A DNA stretch of 43,928 nucleotides. Origin: CAZHFW01 sp964531675. GTDB lineage: Bacteria; Planctomycetota; Phycisphaerae; Phycisphaerales; UBA1924. The stretch covers positions 1-43,928 of the forward strand of contig CAZHFW010000027.1 in assembly GCA_964531675.1 (NCBI GenBank). The letters run 5' to 3'. The translations under genes were made by a program, and so were the position numbers. Each line of letters opens with the position of its first letter. The first letter of the stretch is position 1. Shown here in pieces: positions 32,552-41,002 of the stretch. Under the pieces are notes generated by a model that saw only the letters and a program-made list of their open reading frames with translations, searched no databases and was not told the origin of the DNA.

Positions 32552-35254
32552 TCAGTCGTTGTCATCATCGTCGTCATCGACCGGCTTGAGCGAGCCTGAA
32601 GCCAGGCTCAGCCCGAGCTTCTTGAGCCCCTTGCCGTGTGCGCCAGCCCACGCCGCGGGATACGCCTCATCACCACGCACCGAGTGCCAGACGATCTGGT
32701 TGAGCGTGTCCTCATCGGCGCGGTCGGGATACGCAAAGTCGAGCGTCGCGGTTGCCGCCGCCAGTGTCTGGCCGTTCGAGCCCATCGTCTGCGTCTTCAC
32801 GTTCCGCTCATCCAGCGGAATGTTCGCGGCAAGGTGCGTAAACGCCTCCAGATCCGCCTCAGGCCGGAAGCACTCGGCCATCACCGGCGCCATCGCGGCG
32901 ATCTGGTTCGGAGCCGCCGACCCGAAGATCCGCCCGATCGTGTGCACCACCGAGGCCTGGTTATAGAACTGCGACACGACCTCGCCGCGCTTCGAGTAGG
33001 GGCTGATCACCAGACACGTCGATCGGTGACCATCGACATGGTCAAAGCCGTTCTGTGGATCGTCTTCAACGACGAAGATGCACGTCGTGGCCCAATACCG
33101 CGAGTGCGAGATCGCATCCACGATCCGCCCGAGCGCCAGATCGTTGTCCGCGACCATCGCCCGGGGCGTCGGGGTGTCCTTGCCGACGCCGTTGGTGTGG
33201 TCGTTCGGCAGATAGATCGTGATGAAGTTGGGCCAGTCCCCCCGCTCCTCGTACCCGCGGAACTCCTTCAGGAACACGTCCGCTCGATACTGATCGGGGA
33301 TCGCCAGATTCCACCCCGGCGCATCCGGGCACGAGTAACGCTTCACGTTCTCGACGCCGATCGTCCCGCCGAAGGTGTACGTCTTCCCCCCCGCCTTCAG
33401 GTCCTCGTACACCTGGAAGAAGTTGGCCTTGGGCTCGATCGTCGACTCCCTGAACTCCCCATAGTTGCGGAACGAGTATCCCCGCGCCAGCACCATGTCC
33501 CACACGAACCCGCCCGACGAATACGTCAGAGGATCGTCCCCGAACGTGTAGCTCCGCTCGAAGCCTCCAAAGCTCCGTTGGAGGTAAGGCGTCGAGATCC
33601 CTTCCGTCGCCCACGAGTGCCCATCCGCGGAAAGCACGCCGTTGCAGTAGAAGTTGTCGAGGATCCCGAACCGCTCCGCCAACGCGTGCTGGTTGGGCGT
33701 GACCTGCCTCCCGAAGACGCAAAGCGACGCATCCGAGTTGGCCTGCGCCATGTCACCGAAGACCTGATCGAATGTCCGGTTCTCCTTGATCACGTACACC
33801 ACGTGCTCAAAGAGCGACTTCTGCCCCGCCTTCAAAGGCACCGGCACGGCCTTGGCCTCCGAACTCGCCCGCTCCATCGCCTTGAGCGTCTGAGGCATCC
33901 GCGCATCCGCATTCGCACGCGCGGTGTACGCCCGCAGTTCCGCCGCATCCGGCAGCTTCACCCGGCTGATCGTGCCCCGGTGCCAGTGCGAGTTCCAGCC
34001 CTTCTGATCCTTGTGCGGCGTCCTCGCCCCCACCCCATTGATGCACCCCACAAACGCATGCGTCCCCGACGCGACCACCGGCCCCGGATACCACGCCGTC
34101 GGAATCAACCCCTCGATCGCGCCACTGGACGGATTCATGACCGCCAGCGCGTTGTTCCCCGCATTGGCCACCAGCACGCGCCCCGCCAACTCCCCCGCAA
34201 CCGCAGGCACCTGCGCCACGCCGTTGGGCATGCTCCCGAAAGGCAGGTCCTCATCAGGCCGGGTCGAGAACACGCGAAGCTTCTCGCCCTCGACGATCAC
34301 CAACCGGTCGTCATTGGCCGCGGTCACCGCGATCTGGCCCGACTGGAGCACTCCCACCGCCGATGCCGAGCGCCCGATCTCGATCTCGCGCGTGACCGTC
34401 CCCGCGTCCAGGTCCACCACGCTCAACGTGCCGCTGGTCGCGATGCCGCGGGCATCCACCAGCGCGAGCGTGCCCGACGACAGCGCACTGGGCTCACCCT
34501 TCTCCGGATGCCTTCCACCCCAGTTGGACACAAACGCCGCACGGCCATCGGCATCAAGCCGCACTTCATACGGCGCAACGCCGACGCCGATCGTGCGCTC
34601 AATCGTCCCCTTCTCCAGATCCACGCACGCCAGCGTGTTGTCGCGCGAGAGACACACGTACGCGTGCTTCTCGTCACTCGACACCGCCACGCCGCACGGG
34701 AATGTCGTGCCTTTCACCTTGCCCTTGAGCGGGATCTGCTTCTCCCACGCCATCGAGCCATCAGGCTTGGGCGCCGCGATCACAAGCTCTCCATCCGCCG
34801 TGGTGAGATACGCACGGCCGCCCTCCCCCGCCGCGATCCCCACCATCGACCCGCCGTCCCCCTTCTTCGGGAACTTCAAGGTCTGCGTGATCGCCCAGGC
34901 CTGGACGTCCACGACCACGAGCCCGCTGTTGTCCTTCACGAACAGGCGCGATCCATCCTTCGAGAGCACCATGTCCACGGGCCGCCCCGCGAACTCGATC
35001 GTGTCGCCCGCCGGATGAATGAGCTGTGCCGTCGGGACCACCGACCCCCCGTCAGGCATCGGACCGACATGCATTCCGCGTGCGCCGGAGGTGTCCCGAG
35101 CCGCCCCGCCCGTCGCCTCGCCCCCCTCCGCCGGTGACGGGGCCTTGTGCGTGACCTGCCCCGCAGGCTGGCACCCCGCCAGCATGACAAGCCCGGCGGG
35201 GAAGGCCGCCAGGACCGAACACATCACGATCTGAAGCACACGGGAGGTCTGCAT
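32552..35254 (-). CDS. Lipoprotein with YVTN-type beta-propeller and phosphoesterase domain
   Basis: The 900-aa product starts with a lipoprotein signal ending VMLAGC. Residues about 70-430 are repeated beta-propeller blades (DMVLSKDGSRLFVKD, GVAVSSDEKHAYVCLSRDN, PYEVRLDADGRAAFVSNWGG), as in YVTN/cytochrome-d1-like domains. From about 480 it matches the phosphoesterase family of bacterial phospholipase C and acid phosphatase (FEHVVYVIKENRTFDQVFGDM, YLPNDHTNGVGKDTPTPRAM, VVEDDPQNGFDHVDGHRS). It ends in a run of aspartates (DDDDDDND), unusual and possibly a metal-binding tail. It should work outside the inner membrane on phosphate esters. The exact substrate is not known. The architecture recurs in planctomycetes and acidobacteria. 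Confidence 0.88.
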   Translation of the reverse strand: MQTSRVLQIVMCSVLAAFPAGLVMLAGCQPAGQVTHKAPSPAEGGEATGGAARDTSGARGMHVGPMPDGGSVVPTAQLIHPAGDTIEFAGRPVDMVLSKDGSRLFVKDNSGLVVVDVQAWAITQTLKFPKKGDGGSMVGIAAGEGGRAYLTTADGELVIAAPKPDGSMAWEKQIPLKGKVKGTTFPCGVAVSSDEKHAYVCLSRDNTLACVDLEKGTIERTIGVGVAPYEVRLDADGRAAFVSNWGGRHPEKGEPSALSSGTLALVDARGIATSGTLSVVDLDAGTVTREIEIGRSASAVGVLQSGQIAVTAANDDRLVIVEGEKLRVFSTRPDEDLPFGSMPNGVAQVPAVAGELAGRVLVANAGNNALAVMNPSSGAIEGLIPTAWYPGPVVASGTHAFVGCINGVGARTPHKDQKGWNSHWHRGTISRVKLPDAAELRAYTARANADARMPQTLKAMERASSEAKAVPVPLKAGQKSLFEHVVYVIKENRTFDQVFGDMAQANSDASLCVFGRQVTPNQHALAERFGILDNFYCNGVLSADGHSWATEGISTPYLQRSFGGFERSYTFGDDPLTYSSGGFVWDMVLARGYSFRNYGEFRESTIEPKANFFQVYEDLKAGGKTYTFGGTIGVENVKRYSCPDAPGWNLAIPDQYRADVFLKEFRGYEERGDWPNFITIYLPNDHTNGVGKDTPTPRAMVADNDLALGRIVDAISHSRYWATTCIFVVEDDPQNGFDHVDGHRSTCLVISPYSKRGEVVSQFYNQASVVHTIGRIFGSAAPNQIAAMAPVMAECFRPEADLEAFTHLAANIPLDERNVKTQTMGSNGQTLAAATATLDFAYPDRADEDTLNQIVWHSVRGDEAYPAAWAGAHGKGLKKLGLSLASGSLKPVDDDDDDND

Positions 35255-35324
35255 CCGCCGAGGCTATCGCGCCCCGGCGATCCGCACAAACCACGCGCAT
35301 CGCACGCGCAGACCATCCCGCAAA

Positions 35325-35398
35325 CGTCCCGGGCGCGACTCGAACGCGCGACCTGCGATTTAGAAGACCGCTGCTCTATCCAACTGAGCTACCGGGAC
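35325..35398 (-). tRNA. tRNA-Arg (TCT)
   Basis: A 74-base minus-strand cloverleaf with acceptor GTCCCGG/CCGGGAC, D arm GCTC/GAGC, anticodon arm GCGGT-CTTCTAA-ATCGC and T arm GCGCG-TTCGAGT-CGCGC. The TCT anticodon reads AGA/AGG, rare codons in this GC-rich genome. CCA is not encoded. Confidence 0.95.
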
Positions 35399-35467
35399 AG
35401 GTCCGCAACTGTATGCGTACGCGGCGCCGGGCCCCTTCGCAAGCCGGTTGCGTGGTTGCGGCCGCAC

Positions 35468-35860
35468 TCAGGCGGTCGTGCCCTTGGATTCCGGAGCGGG
35501 TTCGGCCCCGCCCGGGAGGACCATGTTGCATTCCGGGCACACGCTCGACTTCAGCCCCGAGATGTCGTAATCGCAACCCGGGCATCGACCCGCCGACTCT
35601 CGAAGGCACCAGCGGACAAAGCCCGGCGCGCCCGCGATCAGGTACACCGAGACTCCGAGTTGAAGACCGAACACAACCAGGCCTGCTACGGACCGGCCGA
35701 TCCATTCGGACATCACGCTGCTGACGGGTCCAGCCGGGGCGCCGACCAACATGTCCGAGATCAGCCAGCCGCAAAACTCGAGCAGCTTGGAGGCCGGGGC
35801 GATGATGGAGTAGACGCCGATCGCACGCAGCGCGAGCTTGAACCACGAGTTGTTACTCAT
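35468..35860 (-). CDS. Small membrane protein with C-terminal zinc ribbon
   Basis: The product is 130 aa from the ATG at 35860, with GGAG 8 bases upstream. The open frame continues to 36001 in a different context, but that part lies inside the upstream gene. It has two or three hydrophobic segments (about 9-40 and 58-80) and ends in a zinc ribbon, RCPGCDYDISGL...CPEC (Cys93/96 and Cys108/111), typical of small planctomycete membrane proteins. It overlaps the preceding small gene by 8 bases, so the two are probably translationally coupled. Function unknown; it shares only the ribbon style with the proteins flanking map. Confidence 0.75.
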   Translation of the reverse strand: MSNNSWFKLALRAIGVYSIIAPASKLLEFCGWLISDMLVGAPAGPVSSVMSEWIGRSVAGLVVFGLQLGVSVYLIAGAPGFVRWCLRESAGRCPGCDYDISGLKSSVCPECNMVLPGGAEPAPESKGTTA

Positions 35861-36155
35861 CGGAAAACTCCATGGCGGCGCGACGCAGAACGATCGGTGC
35901 GCGGCCAAAGAGCAGGCGGACCGAGAGTCCAGCAGCCAGCAGCAGATACCAATGATCGATCCCGACAAGGACAAGTGCCCCCCACCTTCGGAGCGGCTCA
36001 TCTCCCTGCATCCACCGGGAAATCACGCTGGTGGGCGTAGCCTCCGTCAGTCGTTTGGCCGTGAGGTGCCATACCCATGCGGCACTGGGAATGACCCACA
36101 CAGCAAGCGACACGCCGACTGCGATGCTCAAGAGATGAGGGTGGATGCGAGACAC
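35853..36155 (-). CDS. Small integral membrane protein, unknown
   Basis: The 100-aa product starts at a GTG with GAGG directly before it, too close for an ideal ribosome site. It has two hydrophobic segments (about 8-30 and 58-82: HLLSIAVGVSLAVWVIPSAA and LVLVGIDHWYLLLAAGLSVRL) and basic ends. I recognise no family. Its stop overlaps the start of the zinc-ribbon membrane gene, suggesting a two-gene unit whose products may interact. Confidence 0.6.
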   Translation of the reverse strand: MSRIHPHLLSIAVGVSLAVWVIPSAAWVWHLTAKRLTEATPTSVISRWMQGDEPLRRWGALVLVGIDHWYLLLAAGLSVRLLFGRAPIVLRRAAMEFSDE

Positions 36156-36177
36156 CCTCGTACGTTAACACGAAACT

Positions 36178-37722
36178 TCACGCGAGCCAACCCTCGTCAA
36201 ACCGCATCCCCGGGCTCACCAGGCTCGCCGCTCCGCTCTCGATCATCCCCGCGACCGGATACGCGCAGTAATCCAGGCTGAACGCCCCCGCCGGCCTGTG
36301 GTTGCCGCTCTGCCCGAGCCCGCCGAAAGGCAGCTTCGAGCTCGCGCCCGCGGTCCCGGTGTTCACGTTCACGCACCCCGCCCTCGCATGCGCCAGGAAC
36401 GTCTCGATCGTCTTGCCATCCCGCGCGAAGATTGACGCCGCCAGTCCATATCTCGTGGCGTTGGCCTGCTCGATCGCCTCTTCGAGGCTCTCGACAACGG
36501 AGATCCGCAGGAAAGGCCCGAAGATCTCGACGTCCGACCCCGCCTTCCCCTCGTCGAGCGTGAACTTCTCAACCCGCATGATCCCGGGCGAGACGTACCA
36601 ACCGCCCCCGGGCATCTCCACGCTCGTGCAAGGCATCATGACCTCGCCGCCCGCCTTGGCCAGCGCTGACTGCGCGTCCAGGATGCCCTTCCGCGCCTGC
36701 TCGGTGATCACCGGACCCATGAACACCGGATGCGCCGCATCCGGGGCGCCGATCACCAGATTGCTCGCCGCCTTCGCGACCGCCGGGATCACCTTGTCCG
36801 CGACGTCCTTGTGCACCACCAGCCGCCGCGTGCAGGTGCACCGCTGACCGGCCGTGATGAACGCGCAGCGGACGCACTCGATCACCGCCTGCTTCAGGTC
36901 GGCGTCGGGCATGATCACCGCCGCGTTGTTCCCGCCCATCTCCAGCGCCAGGATCCGACCGGGCCGGTCCAGGTTCGCCTCCATGATCCGGCGCCCCACA
37001 GGCCACGATCCCGTGAACAGAATCCCGTCCAGATCCGCGTGCGAAGCGACCGCTGCCGCCACATCCGCCGCGCCTTGCACGAGATTCACCACGCCCGCGG
37101 GCGCTCCCTCCGCCTCCAGCGCCTCCTGCAGCAGCTCAATGAGCATCTGCCCCACGCCAGGCGTCTTGTCGCTCGGCTTGAGAACGATCGTGTTCCCCAT
37201 CGCCAGCGCCGGGATGATGTGCCCATTGGGAAGATGCGCCGGGAAGTTGAAAGGCCCGAGCACCGCCATCACGCCGTGCGGCCTGAACCAGGCCTTCCCC
37301 GTCCGCGTCTCCGCAAGCTTCACCTCAAACCCCGACACCCGCGCCATCGCCGCGCCCGGAGTCTGATCGAGCGTGATGTCCACCTTGTTCGAGAGAAGCT
37401 GCGCTTCGGCCTTGGAATCCCAGGTCGGCTTCCCCGTCTCGTCGCGAATGATCGCGGTCACCGCGTCCACACGCTCATTGGCCAGCTTCTGAAACCGCCG
37501 CAACGCCTCGAAGCGCTTCGCGACGGGCCACGACGACCACACGGGCAGCGCCCGCCGCGCCGCGCTCACCGCAATGTCCACATGCGTCACGCTCGTCGAG
37601 CCCGCCCAGACGATCTCCGATGGCTTGGCCGGATTCCGCGACTCCAGGGCCCGCCCTTTGGGCGTCACCCACGCTCCGCCGATCAGATCCGCCGGCGCAT
37701 GCTTCAGCGACGCGTGCTTCAC
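36178..37722 (-). CDS. astD: N-succinylglutamate 5-semialdehyde dehydrogenase
   Basis: The 514-aa aldehyde dehydrogenase oxidises succinylglutamate semialdehyde in arginine degradation. It has GPFNFPAHLPNGHIIPALAMGN (quoted in part), FTGSWPVGRRI, the general-base region ALEMGGNN and the catalytic Cys295 in AGQRCTCTRR, all AstD-like. It starts at a GTG within the stop of astA (GTGA, 4-bp overlap), which fixes the start and supports the pathway call. The AstB, AstC and AstE genes are not in the window. Confidence 0.92.
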   Translation of the reverse strand: MKHASLKHAPADLIGGAWVTPKGRALESRNPAKPSEIVWAGSTSVTHVDIAVSAARRALPVWSSWPVAKRFEALRRFQKLANERVDAVTAIIRDETGKPTWDSKAEAQLLSNKVDITLDQTPGAAMARVSGFEVKLAETRTGKAWFRPHGVMAVLGPFNFPAHLPNGHIIPALAMGNTIVLKPSDKTPGVGQMLIELLQEALEAEGAPAGVVNLVQGAADVAAAVASHADLDGILFTGSWPVGRRIMEANLDRPGRILALEMGGNNAAVIMPDADLKQAVIECVRCAFITAGQRCTCTRRLVVHKDVADKVIPAVAKAASNLVIGAPDAAHPVFMGPVITEQARKGILDAQSALAKAGGEVMMPCTSVEMPGGGWYVSPGIMRVEKFTLDEGKAGSDVEIFGPFLRISVVESLEEAIEQANATRYGLAASIFARDGKTIETFLAHARAGCVNVNTGTAGASSKLPFGGLGQSGNHRPAGAFSLDYCAYPVAGMIESGAASLVSPGMRFDEGWLA

Positions 37723-38936
37723 GCCTTCCCTTTCTTCTTCCCAGCCTTCTTCGCAGGCTTCGTGGCCGTCTTGCGCGCCACCGGCGTCGACGCGTCCGTG
37801 GACCGGCGTCCGAAGTTCCCCATCGGAAGCTCCGGATCCGCCTCTTCGATCGTCGTCACGCCGAGCATCTGGCCCTCATCGGCCTCCAGAAGCTCCATCG
37901 TCTTCTCGGTCAGGCGCACGCCGCCCTTCACGACCTCGATGTTCGTGTAGGCCGCGCGGAAATCCCCCTCGCCATCCAGCACGCTCACCAGCGCCGCGTG
38001 GGTGACGTCCTCAGGCTCGCACACACCAAGGCACGCCATCCGCTTGGTGTTCTTCACGAGCGTGATGTCCTTCACCTTCGCCTCAAGGTGGGGCCCGCCG
38101 TCGAACGGATCGATGTGGTGCTTGTACTCAAAGCCCAGATTCTCGAGCATCCGCCGCGCGGGCCTGGTCTCGGGCCCGACCTGCGCCACCTGGTTCAGAA
38201 CCTCCAGAGGCAGCAGCGTGAGATAGATGTCATCATGCGGCAGCAGCTCGGGGATGAAATCGCGGTTGTGCTGGCAGAACCGGTCCGCCTCCGCGTACTT
38301 GACCGGGATGAACTTGCGACACACCGCGTCCCAGAAGGCGTTCTCGCCCTCGGGCGTCACCGGCGCCGCCATCTCCGCGATCACACGCTCGCTGAACCGA
38401 TCCGGATACAGGCCCAGGAAATGGAATCGGATGAAGCTCAGGAACTTGCCGGGCTTCCCACGCGCGCCGCGATGCGAAGGCGCCAGGATCAGCCCGCCGA
38501 CCTCGCTCGGCCCCTCTTCGTCGCCGTAAAGACGCGCCACCGTGTGCGTCGTCCCGAAGTTCAGCCCCTTGGAGAAGAACTTCTTCTCCGAGAGCTTGAG
38601 CGACCAGTTGGGCCTCCCGGGCCCGCCCATCCGCGAGATGATCTGCGACGTCCCGATCACCGCGCTGGTGTCCGTGTCCACGATGCTGAACATGAACACG
38701 TCCGAGCGCGAGTTCAGATCCGCAAGCCCGCCCGCGGAGCGATCGCTCCGCTTCTTCGCGGCCGCCTTGGGCAACGCCGGCAGCTTCCCCGCAGCCCGCA
38801 TGAAGCACCCACGCGAATGCTCGATCTTGTCCGCGATGATCTTCTCGTCAGGGGGCAGATTGATGAAATAGACCATCCGCGCCAGCTTGTACAGCGTGCT
38901 CAGGTCTTCGGCTTTGGACTGGCGGATCAGGAACAA
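37719..38936 (-). CDS. astA: Arginine N-succinyltransferase
   Basis: The 405-aa product transfers succinyl from succinyl-CoA to arginine, the first step of the arginine succinyltransferase pathway. The family pattern is clear: MFLIRQSKAEDLSTLYKLA at the start, GGPGRPNWSL, LGLYPDRFSERVIAEM, DAVCRKFIPVKYAEAD and HIDPFDGGPHLEA. It starts at TTG with GGGAGG 6 bases upstream. It carries a Lys/Ala-rich tail after about residue 379 (ARKTATKPAKKAGKKKGKA) not usual for AstA. It overlaps astD by 4 bases. Confidence 0.93.
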   Translation of the reverse strand: MFLIRQSKAEDLSTLYKLARMVYFINLPPDEKIIADKIEHSRGCFMRAAGKLPALPKAAAKKRSDRSAGGLADLNSRSDVFMFSIVDTDTSAVIGTSQIISRMGGPGRPNWSLKLSEKKFFSKGLNFGTTHTVARLYGDEEGPSEVGGLILAPSHRGARGKPGKFLSFIRFHFLGLYPDRFSERVIAEMAAPVTPEGENAFWDAVCRKFIPVKYAEADRFCQHNRDFIPELLPHDDIYLTLLPLEVLNQVAQVGPETRPARRMLENLGFEYKHHIDPFDGGPHLEAKVKDITLVKNTKRMACLGVCEPEDVTHAALVSVLDGEGDFRAAYTNIEVVKGGVRLTEKTMELLEADEGQMLGVTTIEEADPELPMGNFGRRSTDASTPVARKTATKPAKKAGKKKGKA

Positions 38937-39090
38937 ACCAACCTCCCGTCGGCAGGGCCTCCCGCGCGGCGGCGCGCCTCGTCCGGGAAGCTTCCGAGTG
39001 TATGTGCCAGGCTTTGGACGCGGCGGGCAGCAAGCCCCGGGAGGCCGCTTCCGATGCCCGGAAACGGCTCCATTTCGCGTTCGGAAGCCT

Positions 39091-39102
39091 CAGATTAATC
39101 TG
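39091..39102. promoter_or_regulatory. 12-bp perfect palindrome CAGATTAATCTG
   Basis: It lies between the divergent astA and lipoprotein genes, about 155 bases before astA and 117 bases before the lipoprotein gene. A regulator site is possible; no promoter boxes are obvious next to it. Confidence 0.3.
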
Positions 39103-39218
39103 TTCTTCGGCCATCGGCCCGGAATTCCGCGAGCAATCTCCCCGGTTCGGGAGGGCTCGGCCTCAGGCCCCTTCCGGCCGGTTAGTCTCTCCCCATCTTT
39201 GCCCTCAGGAGAAACCCA

Positions 39219-39611
39219 ATGAAGACCCCACGCATTCTGATCGCCTCGGTCATGCTGGCCGCCTGCCTCTCCATGACCGCCTGCAACGAGAGCACCAAAG
39301 CCCACGACGGCCAGGCCGAAATCAACCAGAACAAGGTCACCGGCGAGGCCTCCACCCTTGCCAGCACGAACCTCGACAAGGCCTACGAGGGCGCCATCCG
39401 GGCGATCAACAGCCTGCAGTTCAAGATCGAGAAGCAGGCCAAGGACGCCCTCAAGGGCGTCCTCACCGCCCGCACAGCCGACGACAAGAGCGTCTCCATC
39501 GCCCTGACCAAGAAGAGCGATGCGATCACCGCGATCTCCGTCTCCGCGGGCCCCATCGAGCAGTCCCTGGCCAAGACCGTGCTCGAGAAGATCCAGGGCG
39601 AACTGAAGTAA
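39219..39611 (+). CDS. Small lipoprotein, DUF3568-like
   Basis: The 130-aa product starts at an ATG with AGGAG about 10 bases upstream. The signal ends MTAC (lipid-bearing Cys22), so it is anchored to a membrane facing the periplasm or outside. The rest is a small alpha/beta domain (STNLDKAYEGAIRAINSLQF ... VSIALTKKSDAITAISVSAG) resembling DUF3568-type lipoproteins that have a shape of one helix packed on a sheet. No neighbour indicates a role. Confidence 0.8.
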   Translation: MKTPRILIASVMLAACLSMTACNESTKAHDGQAEINQNKVTGEASTLASTNLDKAYEGAIRAINSLQFKIEKQAKDALKGVLTARTADDKSVSIALTKKSDAITAISVSAGPIEQSLAKTVLEKIQGELK

Positions 39612-39737
39612 GCCGCTCCGCGAGCGCGAAGAGTTGAGCCACGTCACGCGGGTGGCCGGCGATTTCTTGCGCGTCGACAACTTCCCGCTCGCTGGCGCGA
39701 CTCGGCTCGGACGGGCAAACGAGCATCCGCCTGCGGC

Positions 39738-40955
39738 TTACCCGAGCGCGGTCGCCAGATCCTTCCGCAGGTCCTCGACATCCTCGATGCCGACGCTCAG
39801 GCGGATCAGCCCGTCAGCGATGCCCAATGCCGCCCGGGCCGCCTCGGGGATGCTCGCGTGAGTCATGATCGCGGGATGCTCGATCAGGCTCTCGACGCCG
39901 CCAAGGGATTCGGCCAAGGCGAACAGATGCGTCCGCTCGAGCACCTTCCGGGCCGGTTCCAGGCCGCCCTTGACGATGCACGAGATCATCCCTCCGAAAC
40001 CGCGCATCTGACGCTTGGCCAGCTCATGCTGAGGATGGCTCTTGAGGCCCGGGTAGATCACCCGCTCGACCTTCGGGTGCTTCTCAAGCCACCCCGCCAG
40101 TTCCATCGCGTTCTCGCAGTGCCGCTGCATGCGCAGGTGCAGGGTCTTGGTGGACCGCATCATCATGAAGCAATCCGCCGCGCCCGGGACCGCCCCCACC
40201 GCGTTCTGCACATAGCGCAGCCGCTCCGCGAGCTTGGCGTCGCTGGTCACCAGCGCACCAGCAATCAGGTCGCTGTGCCCGCCGATGTACTTGGTGCACG
40301 AGTGCATCGCGACATCCGCGCCGTGCGCCAGCGGGCTCTGCAGATAAGGCGAAGCGAACGTGTTGTCGACGACGAAGATCGGACGCGCCAATGGCTCGCC
40401 AAGCGGCCCGAGCGTCGCATCCGCGGGACCCGCGGTCATGGTCTTGGCCGCCGCATCGATGACCTTGCGAACCGCCGCGATGTCGATCACCTTCAGCGTC
40501 GGGTTGCTCGGGGTTTCGAGCCAGACCAGCCTGGTCCGAGGCGTGATCGCCTTCTCGAGCTCGCCCGCGCGGGTCATGTCCACCCGCGTGCAGGTGATGT
40601 TGAGATGGCGGTACACCTTGTCGAGCTGGCGGAACGTTCCGCCGTAGACATCGTCGGAGAGCACGATGTGGTCGCCCGCGCGGAGTTGGTGGACGACGCA
40701 GTCCATCGCCGCCAGGCCGCTCGAGAACGTGAGGCCGAACTTGCCGCCCTCCAGCGCCGCCAGGTTGGCTTCCAGCGCGGTCCGCGTGGGGTTCTTGCTC
40801 CGTGCGTAGTCGTACCCGTCCTTGAAGACCCCGGGCGAACTCTGCACGAAGGTGCTGGTCATGTACACCGGCGTCATGATCGCGCCGGTTGTCGGGTCGG
40901 GGGTTTGCCCCGCATGAACGCAGTTGGTGCCGAAACGATGGGTTTGCTCGGACAT
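39738..40955 (-). CDS. Cystathionine gamma-lyase / gamma-synthase, PLP-dependent
   Basis: The 405-aa product belongs to the Cys/Met metabolism PLP family. It has the N-terminal TNCVHAGQTPDPTTGAIMTP, the YDYARSKNPTR loop and the PLP lysine motif HSCTKYIGGHSD. The segment from about 180 to 200 (DAAAKTMTAGPADATLGPLG) is a short insertion. It is downstream of the CBS-type synthase with 47 bases between, so the pair probably turns homocysteine into cysteine through cystathionine (reverse transsulfuration); a synthase activity (metB) cannot be excluded from sequence alone. Confidence 0.92.
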   Translation of the reverse strand: MSEQTHRFGTNCVHAGQTPDPTTGAIMTPVYMTSTFVQSSPGVFKDGYDYARSKNPTRTALEANLAALEGGKFGLTFSSGLAAMDCVVHQLRAGDHIVLSDDVYGGTFRQLDKVYRHLNITCTRVDMTRAGELEKAITPRTRLVWLETPSNPTLKVIDIAAVRKVIDAAAKTMTAGPADATLGPLGEPLARPIFVVDNTFASPYLQSPLAHGADVAMHSCTKYIGGHSDLIAGALVTSDAKLAERLRYVQNAVGAVPGAADCFMMMRSTKTLHLRMQRHCENAMELAGWLEKHPKVERVIYPGLKSHPQHELAKRQMRGFGGMISCIVKGGLEPARKVLERTHLFALAESLGGVESLIEHPAIMTHASIPEAARAALGIADGLIRLSVGIEDVEDLRKDLATALG

Positions 40956-41002
40956 GCGGGGCTCCGGTGCGGAACAGATGTGCGTGCCTGCCGAGGCCCG
41001 CG

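Noticed and set aside
32636..35137. 833-codon open frame on the plus strand opposite the lipoprotein gene
   Set aside because: Arg-rich shadow translation; the minus-strand protein has a lipobox, propeller and phosphoesterase motifs.
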